Positions 35,644-42,923 of a DNA stretch of 64,000 nt are shown here, piece after piece (within the stretch, counting starts at the first letter, position 1; each line of letters starts with the position of its first letter). Source of the DNA: Acetispira formosa (nom. nud.) (GTDB lineage Bacteria; Desulfobacterota; Desulfarculia; Adiutricales; Adiutricaceae); the NCBI GenBank assembly GCA_023525915.1, contig CP026657.1:3000001-3064000 (forward strand), in the 5' to 3' direction. A program made the position numbers and the translations under genes. The notes below the pieces were generated by a model. The model was not told the origin of the DNA, ran no database searches, and was given only the letters and a program-made list of their open reading frames with translations.

Positions 35644-36772
35644 CCTGAGTGTCGGGCATGAACATTTCAAAAGCCACCGGCCGCTGGTGACGGCCCTGCT
35701 TTTTGGCCTCGGCAAAAAGATTTCTGGTATTTTTGCGGCAGATCATTTCCACGTCGTCCACAGCCTTGTCCACTTCGGCCGCGACGTGGCCGAAGACGAC
35801 CGCGTCGTAATAGCGCACCGCGCCCAAGTTGGCCACAAAGTCCACCACCACATCGATGCCGCGCTTCTGAATGATTTCTTCGCCTTCGGCCGAAATGGGA
35901 ATATTGGCCGCTTCAACGATCAGAGAGGCTTTGACCTGTTCGGCGTTGTTTTTATTGATGACATCTTCCAAGGCGGCCGGGATGAGGATGTCGCAGGGGA
36001 CATCGAGCCAATCGGTGTTGGGGCGAACCTTCCATTTGGGATCGAATTTTTCCCTGTCCATTTCGCCAAAAGGTTTGCGATTGGCCACCAGGCTCTTGAT
36101 GTCCAGCCCTTCGTCGCACTGCACTAAAAGGTTGGCGTCGGAAATGCCCACCACTTTGTAGCCGAGCTTGTCCATCAGATAAGCGCAGCTCGCGCCCACA
36201 CAGCCGAAGCCCTGAATAACCACTTTCGCGCCCGCCGCGCCGCCCTTGAACTTCCAGGCTTCATCGGCCGAAAAACCCACTCCGTAGCCGGTGATCATGT
36301 CGTTGATCAGGAAGCCGTCGTAAGAGAGCGTCATCAGGTGATCAAAATCGGCGATGTTTTTCTGAATGGATTCATCGCGGCGCATGGCCGGGGTCTGGGG
36401 CAGAACGAAGCCCATTTCCTCAAACACGGTGAGCATATAGCCATAGTTGGTGCCAAGGTCGCTGCCGATGGAAACGCCGTTATAGACATAGGGCGCAATG
36501 GCGTAGAGAAAGCGGCGCAGCACGGCCTGGGCGTCGGGGGCCTTGTAATCATAGGCGATACCGGCCTTGCAGCCGCCCATGGTGCTTGATTCAGTGGCTT
36601 TATATTTCCAGGCCATGGCCCTGGCCAGACGGATGACCTCTTCGCGGGTGACGGTGGGATGCATACGGGTGCCGCCGCCGCTGGAGCCCTTGACGTAATT
36701 GTAGACGCAGAGCCAGCCCACCGCTGAGGTTTCAGTGTCGTTCCATTCCACTACCAGATAAGGTTTTTCCAT
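35624..36772 (-). CDS. Glu/Leu/Phe/Val dehydrogenase family protein
   Basis: A 382-residue amino acid dehydrogenase that removes the amino group as ammonium, giving the 2-oxoacid used by the downstream oxidoreductase. The dinucleotide-binding glycine loop is VIQGFGCVGASCAYLMD and the catalytic lysine region is STMGGCKAGIAYDYK, with GSDLGTNYGYM after it. Length is nearer to leucine/phenylalanine-type enzymes than to 420-450-residue glutamate dehydrogenases, so branched-chain or glutamate substrates are both possible. It is the first gene of the catabolic run and faces a divergent sigma-54 activator across about 1 kb. Its last codons overlap a 10-bp tandem repeat. Confidence 0.88.
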   Translation of the reverse strand: MEKPYLVVEWNDTETSAVGWLCVYNYVKGSSGGGTRMHPTVTREEVIRLARAMAWKYKATESSTMGGCKAGIAYDYKAPDAQAVLRRFLYAIAPYVYNGVSIGSDLGTNYGYMLTVFEEMGFVLPQTPAMRRDESIQKNIADFDHLMTLSYDGFLINDMITGYGVGFSADEAWKFKGGAAGAKVVIQGFGCVGASCAYLMDKLGYKVVGISDANLLVQCDEGLDIKSLVANRKPFGEMDREKFDPKWKVRPNTDWLDVPCDILIPAALEDVINKNNAEQVKASLIVEAANIPISAEGEEIIQKRGIDVVVDFVANLGAVRYYDAVVFGHVAAEVDKAVDDVEMICRKNTRNLFAEAKKQGRHQRPVAFEMFMPDTQDFPEIS

Positions 36773-37246
36773 TTTTCCAAACTCCTTTGAATGTGCGGCT
36801 CTGAAAGCCGCGGATGGCCGTTTTTCGGGCGCAAAAATCCCCTGTTGATAAACACGTTGTCGGGTGAGTATTCATCACCATTGATGCTTATCAAATTGGT
36901 TGTGAGTCTTTCTCTGAAGCTGTTTTTTTAGTGAATCGCGTAAATTCTTTCAGCACTTTGCCGTTTAAGCGGACGGCAACGCACCTCCCTTGTGGTATTT
37001 TGGATAAAAGTATCCCGTTCCGGCGGGCCTGGCGTCGAAAAATGCAAATTTTTCGGATGGACTCTTACCGGATCAATGATAGCATTTTATCTTGCCGATT
37101 TTAAAGTAAAAATTCGCGTCCGCGTTTTGGCCGGGCCTTTTGAAGTCAATCATTATGGCCCGGCTTTCTTGTTACAAACCCTTTTAAAGACGGCGGTTCA
37201 GCCGCTTGTTTTCAATTTTTGAAAAAACATTCCCTTTCCGGTAAAC

Positions 37247-37277
37247 ATGTTGTCAAAAAACTGGTTTTGAACAACAT
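37247..37277. promoter_or_regulatory. Inverted repeat, possible operator
   Basis: ATGTTGTCAAAA and TTTTGAACAACAT pair with one extra base, around a short centre. Position in the divergent region suits a regulator site, but nothing identifies the protein that binds. Confidence 0.35.
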
Positions 37278-37612
37278 CTTCACCGGGCGTTTTTTTATAT
37301 TATTAACCGCACACACCCGCGCACTGACTCTCGTCTATTGACGGCACGTTGACCGTGCGCCGGTAAATTTACAGGACTCCACCTCACCTTTATGCCGCCT
37401 GAATAAAACGGCGAACTGAATGGGCGCCTCTTCCATCAAAGAAGTGTTGGCCGCCTGAAGCGTGGGTTTGCAAAATATTAATGAACGAAGGTTTTTAATG
37501 GCTTTTAAGTTTTGCCGCTTCTAGATAGAGCAACATATGTGCCAGAGTAAAATATCATTTCAAAAAATATTTAATCAATAAAATCAATATATTAATTGTT
37601 GGTATTTTTTAG

Positions 37613-37626
37613 GGACAATTTTTTGC
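37613..37626 (+). promoter_or_regulatory. Candidate sigma-54 promoter
   Basis: GG at 37613-37614 and GC at 37625-37626 are separated by 10 bp, within GGACAATTTTTTGC. The TTGC -12 element is good, while the -24 element is weaker than TGGCAC. It would give a leader of about 120 nt ahead of the activator gene. Confidence 0.3.
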
Positions 37627-37758
37627 AAAACACTTTGCAAAATAGCTTGCGTTTTTTCCTTTTTTCTGTAAATATTTTTGCATTCCAGTTTTGCATTTTT
37701 TCTTTTTTTGTAAATGGACGGCCCTGGCGGGCTTATCAGTAAATAATACAGGTGTCTC

Positions 37759-39270
37759 ATGACCATTGACCCGGAAGCTTTTTCCAAACTTATTCCCATG
37801 TGGGCCTCGAATCAGGATCTCTTCACCCAGATCATGGAAGCCCTGCCGCTGGGCGTTCTGATAACCAACCTGGAAGGGCGCGTGATCTATTGCAACGACG
37901 CCCAGTGCCGCATTGATGATATGAAGAAGGATTTCATCATCGGCAAGCTGGAAAATGAGCTTTACGGCCCCTACCTGGGGCCGGGCATCATGCGCACCTG
38001 TCAGGAAACGGGCCAGCCCATTTTGGGCTTCGTCTGCCATTACCGCACCGTGCGCGGCAAAATCATCAACGGGGCCTATTGGGTATTTCCCATAAAATAT
38101 AAGGGCGAAATCTGCGGCTCCCTCTGCCTGACCCAGCTTCTTCTGAACAAGCTGCCCATGTTTCCGCCAGCCGATGAATTCAGCCTGGAAGATCAAGACC
38201 CCACCACCAGCAGCACCGGCGGAACGGGGCTTCTGACCATCGTGGGGGCCGATCAGGCTTTCCGGCGGGCTTTGAGCGTGGCCCAGACCACGGCCACCAG
38301 CCCTTCCCCGGTGCTGATATCCGGGGAGACGGGCACCGGGAAAGAGATGTTCGTGCGGGCCATTCGGGAGGCGGGCAAACGCCATGACCAGCCTTATCAG
38401 GCTATCAACTGCTCGGCCATTCCGGCCACTCTTCTGGAGGGGATTCTGTTTGGGGCGACGCGCGGCAGTTTCACCGGGGCCGTCGATCGGCCGGGCCTGT
38501 TTGAGGAAGCCAATCACGGCATAATTTATCTGGATGAAATTGACTCCATGCCCATGGAGCTTCAGCCCAAGCTTTTGCGGGTGATTCAGGAAATGCGGGT
38601 GCGGCGTTTGGGTTCGGCCGTGGAAAGGCCGCTGGACGTGAAAATAATCAGCTCCATCAGCGCCACCCCGGATGAGGTGCTGGCCAGCGGGCGGATGCGG
38701 CCGGATTTGTATTACCGTCTGGCCGTTATTTCGGTGATGGTGCCGCCGCTCCGGGAGCGCATGGGCGACCTTGACGACCTGATTGCCCACTTCATCACCA
38801 AATACAATAAGCTCCTGGACAAGAACATCACTCATATGGACGAGCATCTGCTATCGATGTTCCGGCGCTATGACTGGCCGGGCAATGTGCGGGAGCTGGA
38901 ATACGTCATCGCCGGAGCCATAAACCTGACGGCCTGGGAGAACGCTCTCCATATCCATCACATCCCCGATCACCACCGCCTCTCGCTGGAGGGGCGCCTG
39001 AAGGTTCCGGTGAGGCCGGCCAGCTTCGGACCGCATCACCGTCCCCTGGAGCCGGCCGTTTCTTCGGAGCCTCCGCCGCCGAACCACGGCGGCGGAGGGG
39101 CGGCGGATATGAGCCTGTCGTCACGCGAGGCGGAAGCGCTGGCCGAGGCGATGAGCGCTGCCAGTGGGTCGGTCAGCAGGGCAGCGGAGATTCTGGGCAT
39201 ATCGCGTCAGTTATTGAGCTATAAAATGAAAAAGCATGGCCTCTCGCGCCATGAGTTTAAAAAGAAGTGA
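37759..39270 (+). CDS. Sigma-54-dependent activator with PAS domain
   Basis: A 503-residue enhancer-binding protein. Residues 25-120 form a PAS-like sensor (MEALPLGVLITNLEGRVIY), so it probably senses a small ligand and not a phosphoryl group. The AAA+ domain follows with Walker A GETGTGKE (189-196), the sigma-54 contact loop GSFTGA (236-241), and the Walker B region GIIYLDEID (252-260). The C-terminal Fis-type helix-turn-helix includes GSVSRAAEILGISRQLLSY. Layout resembles RocR-type activators of amino acid catabolism. Its divergent position makes the gdh-mttB run its likely target. Confidence 0.92.
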   Translation: MTIDPEAFSKLIPMWASNQDLFTQIMEALPLGVLITNLEGRVIYCNDAQCRIDDMKKDFIIGKLENELYGPYLGPGIMRTCQETGQPILGFVCHYRTVRGKIINGAYWVFPIKYKGEICGSLCLTQLLLNKLPMFPPADEFSLEDQDPTTSSTGGTGLLTIVGADQAFRRALSVAQTTATSPSPVLISGETGTGKEMFVRAIREAGKRHDQPYQAINCSAIPATLLEGILFGATRGSFTGAVDRPGLFEEANHGIIYLDEIDSMPMELQPKLLRVIQEMRVRRLGSAVERPLDVKIISSISATPDEVLASGRMRPDLYYRLAVISVMVPPLRERMGDLDDLIAHFITKYNKLLDKNITHMDEHLLSMFRRYDWPGNVRELEYVIAGAINLTAWENALHIHHIPDHHRLSLEGRLKVPVRPASFGPHHRPLEPAVSSEPPPPNHGGGGAADMSLSSREAEALAEAMSAASGSVSRAAEILGISRQLLSYKMKKHGLSRHEFKKK

Positions 39271-39294
39271 GCGCGCGGCGCTTTCCATGATTAT

Positions 39295-39338
39295 AAAAAA
39301 TCCGGTTGAGCACGGGTTCGCGTTCAGCCGGATTTTTT
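39295..39338 (+). terminator. Terminator of the sigma-54 activator
   Basis: AAAAAATCCGGTTGA pairs with TCAGCCGGATTTTTT (one G-U pair), loop about 15 bases, T run at the end. It begins 24 bp after the stop codon. Confidence 0.8.
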
Positions 39339-39383
39339 ATGTCTTTACCGCCACTATGCTTCCATGCCGTCAAATTGGCGGGC

Positions 39384-39926
39384 CTAAGGCAAGTTCAGGG
39401 ATCCGACAGTGAGATACTGTGTGGCCTGGCGGTCTTTTTTTAGCGGGGTAAACTGAAGGATGAACATTACCAGCATCATAATTATCACCAGATAAAAAAT
39501 TCTGGCCGCAACAGCATAAAAAACTGTTTTTAAGGATTCGCCGATTGTAATGCCTTTTTTTATTTTTATCACAACCGTAGCCACGACTATTCCCAAAAAA
39601 AGAAGGACGGCCAGAATATCCGGCGGCAAAGCGCCGACAACGTCGGTGAACATATCTATAGTATCGGAAACAGGCTCAAAGAAACCATCGGCCTCCAGCA
39701 CAAAGAATGAGAAGGTCGGCACAAAGACCAGAACAAATATGCTGGCCATGGGATGACGAAGCATGAATTTTAGTAATTCAATTGTCCAGGTGGTCAGTTT
39801 GCGGTCAACCTTTGGCAGGGTTTTGAAAAAAAGAATGGTGCCCATAACGATCTTGTCGCACGACCATAAAAAGGCGCGTTTCAATCCATTCAGAGCAGCG
39901 TCACTGGTGTTGTTGTCGGCTGACAT
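39384..39926 (-). CDS. Hypothetical membrane protein
   Basis: A 180-residue protein I do not recognise. It shows three to four hydrophobic segments (near MASIFVLVFVPTFSFFVL, LPPDILAVLLFLGIVVATVV and VAARIFYLVIIMMLVMFILQF) after a charged N-terminus of about 45 residues. Base composition is richer in A+T than the genes nearby. It stands alone between the activator terminator and a family-C repeat. ATG start with a plausible GGAGA upstream. Confidence 0.6.
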   Translation of the reverse strand: MSADNNTSDAALNGLKRAFLWSCDKIVMGTILFFKTLPKVDRKLTTWTIELLKFMLRHPMASIFVLVFVPTFSFFVLEADGFFEPVSDTIDMFTDVVGALPPDILAVLLFLGIVVATVVIKIKKGITIGESLKTVFYAVAARIFYLVIIMMLVMFILQFTPLKKDRQATQYLTVGSLNLP

Positions 39927-40080
39927 GATCTCTCCTTATGTTGCGGACTGTCATTCATATTATCATGGCTACCTGGTAATAAGCCAGCGTGCAGACCGTT
40001 TTTTTACCGGATGACCGTATGAGGCGTCAAAGGTAAAACCAGTACGCAGTCAAGGTTGAATTTTCGGAACAGCGGTTGAC

Positions 40081-40310
40081 CGCCGGCGGGAGAAATGTTT
40101 TTGCCCTGCTCTGGTTCCGTGGGGTTTTTAGTCACCTCGCCGGGCAAAAACATTTCTTCCGCCGGCTGCCTGGTCAGCTTCTTTGGGGTCTGGGAGGCTG
40201 GCCTAGTCGAGTGGGAGCCGGAAGCCGGGGATTGTTTTTATCCCGGTTCCGTGACTAAAGACCCCCGGAACGGAACCGGGATAAAAACAATCCCCGGCTT
40301 CCGGCGGGTC
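40081..40310. repeat. Family-C two-hairpin element
   Basis: It is direct-oriented relative to 24998-25217. The first hairpin has CGGGAGAAATGTTTTTGCCC arms, the second CCGGAAGCCGGGGATTG with ATCCCGGTTCC / GGAACCGGGAT, where the other copy has GTCCCGGCTCC / GGAGCCGGGAC. The loop GTGACTAAAGACCCCCGG is conserved. Flanks the 15-kb catabolic region on its right side. Confidence 0.85.
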
Positions 40311-40527
40311 AATGGGATTAAAAAATTATAACATTGACTATGTGCCAGGATTGCTGGGCGGGGAGACTTCTCCGCCGTTTAAAGCTTGTCATGATTGTGG
40401 TAATCTACAAGATGTTCCATATCAATAAATGGAACTTTTTACGGGCGCACGGCCACCCCGCCTCGAACAAGCGGCAAGCAGTGCGTGCCGGTCTGCAGTA
40501 AACGAACCTTCAGCAATAGAGGTATAT

Positions 40528-41643
40528 GTGAACAACGCCAACCTTGAAAAAGTTGTCGCGCTTCGCCATGAACTCCACGCCCACCCGGAGCTTTCCAGGC
40601 AGGAGGTCTGGACCAAACAGCGGCTGATGGATTTTCTGCGGAAAAATACCAAATTGGACGTTGTGGATCGCGGGCGCTGGTTTTACGCCCATTATGCCAG
40701 CGGCGGCGCCCGACCCAACATCGCTTTCCGCGCTGATTTCGACGCGGTGGCCATTGATGAGACCATCGATCTTCCCTATGGCTCCACCGTGCCGGGCGTC
40801 TCCCATAAGTGCGGCCACGACGGCCACTCGGCCACCCTCTGCGGCCTGGCCCTGGAAGTGGACCAGAACGGGGCCGACCGGGACGTTTTCTTCATATTCC
40901 AGCACGCTGAGGAAAACGGCTCCGGGGCCATTGAATGTGTTCCCTTGATTGATGAGCGCGGTATCAGTGAAATATATGGCTATCACAACATGGCCCACAT
41001 CCCGGAGGGCACGGTGGCCATCAAGGCCGGAACCATGAATTGCGCTTCAGAGGGCATGGTCATTCACTTCAGGGGCGCTCCGGCCCACGCCAGCCAGCCG
41101 GAAGACGGGCGCAACCCGGCCCTGGCCATTGCCGACCTGATCCGCATGATCCCGGAACTGACTGTGCCGGAAGAATATCAGGGCTTGATCATGTGCACGA
41201 TCATCAGGGTGGATGTGGGGGAGGAATCCTTTGGAATTGCGGCCAGCGAGGGACGGCTGATGCTGACCTGCCGGGGCGAGTTTGAAAAGGAGATGGACCG
41301 GCTGGCGGCCGCGCTGGAAGAGCGAGCCAGAGAATTGGCCGCGCGTGACGGGCTTGAGGTGGATTTCGCCTATTACGATGTTTTCCCGGAAACCGTCAAC
41401 AGTGCGGAGGGAGTGAAATATATTGAAAAGGTCTGCCGTGAACTGGGTGTTGAGGTTCGGGAAATGAAAGCGCCAATGCGGGGTTCGGAGGATATCGGCC
41501 ATTTCTTCAAACGGACCAAGGGGGCCCTGTTTCTGCTGGGCATAGGCGACCGTCCTGAGATCCACACTACGGAATATGATTTCCCGGATGTGATTATTGA
41601 ACCGGCGGTCGAAATATTCAAGGGGTTGATTCGAAACAATTGA
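40528..41643 (+). CDS. M20-family amidohydrolase
   Basis: A 371-residue zinc-dependent amidohydrolase of the M20/aminoacylase group. LRHELHAHPELSRQE opens the protein, the metal site includes VSHKCGHDGHSATLCG and IFQHAEENGSGA, and the dimerisation domain begins near GMVIHFRGAPAHASQPEDG. Such enzymes cleave N-acyl amino acids or small amides, which fits the amino-acid theme. The GTG at 40528 with AGAGG upstream gives the usual N-terminus; an upstream ATG at 40429 would add 33 atypical residues. A strong terminator follows. Confidence 0.88.
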   Translation: MNNANLEKVVALRHELHAHPELSRQEVWTKQRLMDFLRKNTKLDVVDRGRWFYAHYASGGARPNIAFRADFDAVAIDETIDLPYGSTVPGVSHKCGHDGHSATLCGLALEVDQNGADRDVFFIFQHAEENGSGAIECVPLIDERGISEIYGYHNMAHIPEGTVAIKAGTMNCASEGMVIHFRGAPAHASQPEDGRNPALAIADLIRMIPELTVPEEYQGLIMCTIIRVDVGEESFGIAASEGRLMLTCRGEFEKEMDRLAAALEERARELAARDGLEVDFAYYDVFPETVNSAEGVKYIEKVCRELGVEVREMKAPMRGSEDIGHFFKRTKGALFLLGIGDRPEIHTTEYDFPDVIIEPAVEIFKGLIRNN

Positions 41644-41660
41644 AACCGGAAGAGGCGGGG

Positions 41661-41700
41661 AGCCGGAACCCCTTCAGGCCTGCCTGAAGGGGTTCCGGCT
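41661..41700 (+). terminator. Terminator of the M20 gene
   Basis: Near-perfect hairpin: AGCCGGAACCCCTTCAGGC and its complement almost meet at the centre. It begins 17 bp after the stop. The T run is short. Confidence 0.75.
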
Positions 41701-41744
41701 TTATGCGTATAGTGGCTTATCACCTTGCTCTGACAGCCTGTTGC

Positions 41745-41915
41745 GACAATTCTCAAAGTAAACTTTTTCCCATGAACTTACGGCTCGTAGCTACACAAAA
41801 AGCGTGGTTTTTGTTTCGCGAGCGTCTATTCTTCCGCCAAAACCAGTCGCTGGCGCTCCGTCTCCCCTATGGGGCGACCTGCTATTTGAAATAACCGTCT
41901 GCATTGAGAATTGCT
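41745..41915 (+). repeat. Diverged family-A element
   Basis: It retains ACGGCTCGTAGCTACAC, the AAAAAGCGTGGTTTTTG palindrome, CCAGTCGCTGGCGCTCC and an end GAGAATTGCTG, but both termini are degraded relative to the array copies. Confidence 0.8.
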
Positions 41916-41920
41916 GCCAC

Positions 41921-41950
41921 TTGGCAATGTGGGTGCTTTTATGTTATATT
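41921..41950 (+). promoter_or_regulatory. Candidate sigma-70 promoter
   Basis: TTGGCA (41921-41926) and TATATT (41945-41950) are 18 bp apart, just past the family-A element. It could serve the lipoprotein gene at 42160. Confidence 0.4.
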
Positions 41951-42159
41951 CTCTTGATAATCGGCCGGAATAAGCGATACAGTCCGACTCTCGATCGCAG
42001 GCAGACACGTCTCCATGCCCGCTGTGGACGCTCCCGCTCCGGCTATCTTCGGGGTTTCTAATGTTTCCTGATACTTTTGTGGGGCTCACTCCCTTACAAT
42101 ATTATGAACGGCCGGGCCGCCAAAGACCAGCGCGGTTCGGTAAATATGCGAGGCCGGCT

Positions 42160-42798
42160 ATGAAAAATGTCGCTGCCCTGTTTTCAGGGCATTTACTGAT
42201 GATCGTGGTTTCGGTTCTGGCTCTGGCGGGGTGCCGCCCCGTCTCTTCCCTGGAAACTTTCGTCCAGCCGACGCCCAGGGAAGAATATCAGGATTTTCTG
42301 ACTTCGAAAATCGTGTCGGACGACACCTTTAATATAAAGACCCTGTCGTCGGCCCTGATTGTTAAAGCGTTGTTTTATGGTCAGGATGTGGACGCAAGAG
42401 CGCGTCTCTTGTTTCACAGCGATCCGATCTTCAGCAAAGAAACTTCCGATTGGGGCCGCACCCCCAAGGGCGCTTACGGGCCTCCGGTCGTCATCCTGAT
42501 GGGGCTGTTCGCCCCGGACCTGGGCGAAAAGGACGTCACCAAGCTGGGCCGCTTCCGGCCCAAGCTGAGAACGATGGACGGGCGGGTACTCAGCCCGACC
42601 AGCATTAAACGTTTCGGCCGCGACAGCACTTTCGTGCGGGATTATTTTCCGGCCTTCAACCCTTGGGAAGAGGTTTTCCTGGTAAAATTTAACCCGCTGA
42701 CCAGCCGTGGATATTACACCTCGCGGCTGGAGTTCATCCTGGAATGGCCCGGCGGAGTCCAGACCCTGATTCTGAACGAGAACGCTGAAGCCAATTAG
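42160..42798 (+). CDS. Hypothetical lipoprotein
   Basis: A 212-residue protein with a signal sequence MKNVAALFSGHLLMIVV and lipobox LALAGC, so it is probably anchored in a membrane after Lgt processing. The mature part has no motif I recognise; it contains a region of predicted beta strands ending LEFILEWPGGVQTLIL. The ATG at 42160 is preferred because it places the lipobox correctly; an upstream ATG at 42061 would bury it. It precedes the YkuD gene by 125 bp on the same strand. Confidence 0.65.
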   Translation: MKNVAALFSGHLLMIVVSVLALAGCRPVSSLETFVQPTPREEYQDFLTSKIVSDDTFNIKTLSSALIVKALFYGQDVDARARLLFHSDPIFSKETSDWGRTPKGAYGPPVVILMGLFAPDLGEKDVTKLGRFRPKLRTMDGRVLSPTSIKRFGRDSTFVRDYFPAFNPWEEVFLVKFNPLTSRGYYTSRLEFILEWPGGVQTLILNENAEAN

Positions 42799-42923
42799 TT
42801 CACCGGAAACCGGCTTACAGATGGCCGGCGATTTCCAGAGTTTTACGTCACTCACCTGTCTTCCGCTTTATATTTAATGATGTATAAATGCCATAAGGCC
42901 ATACTGGACACCATAGTGCACTA

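Larger units (their letters stand above)
36773..37758. other. Long divergent regulatory region
   Basis: Almost 1 kb without a recognisable gene lies between gdh and the sigma-54 activator. A+T content rises toward 37500-37740. It contains an imperfect inverted repeat at 37247-37277 and a sigma-54-like promoter at 37613-37626. The size suggests distant activator sites for both divergent units. Confidence 0.5.
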
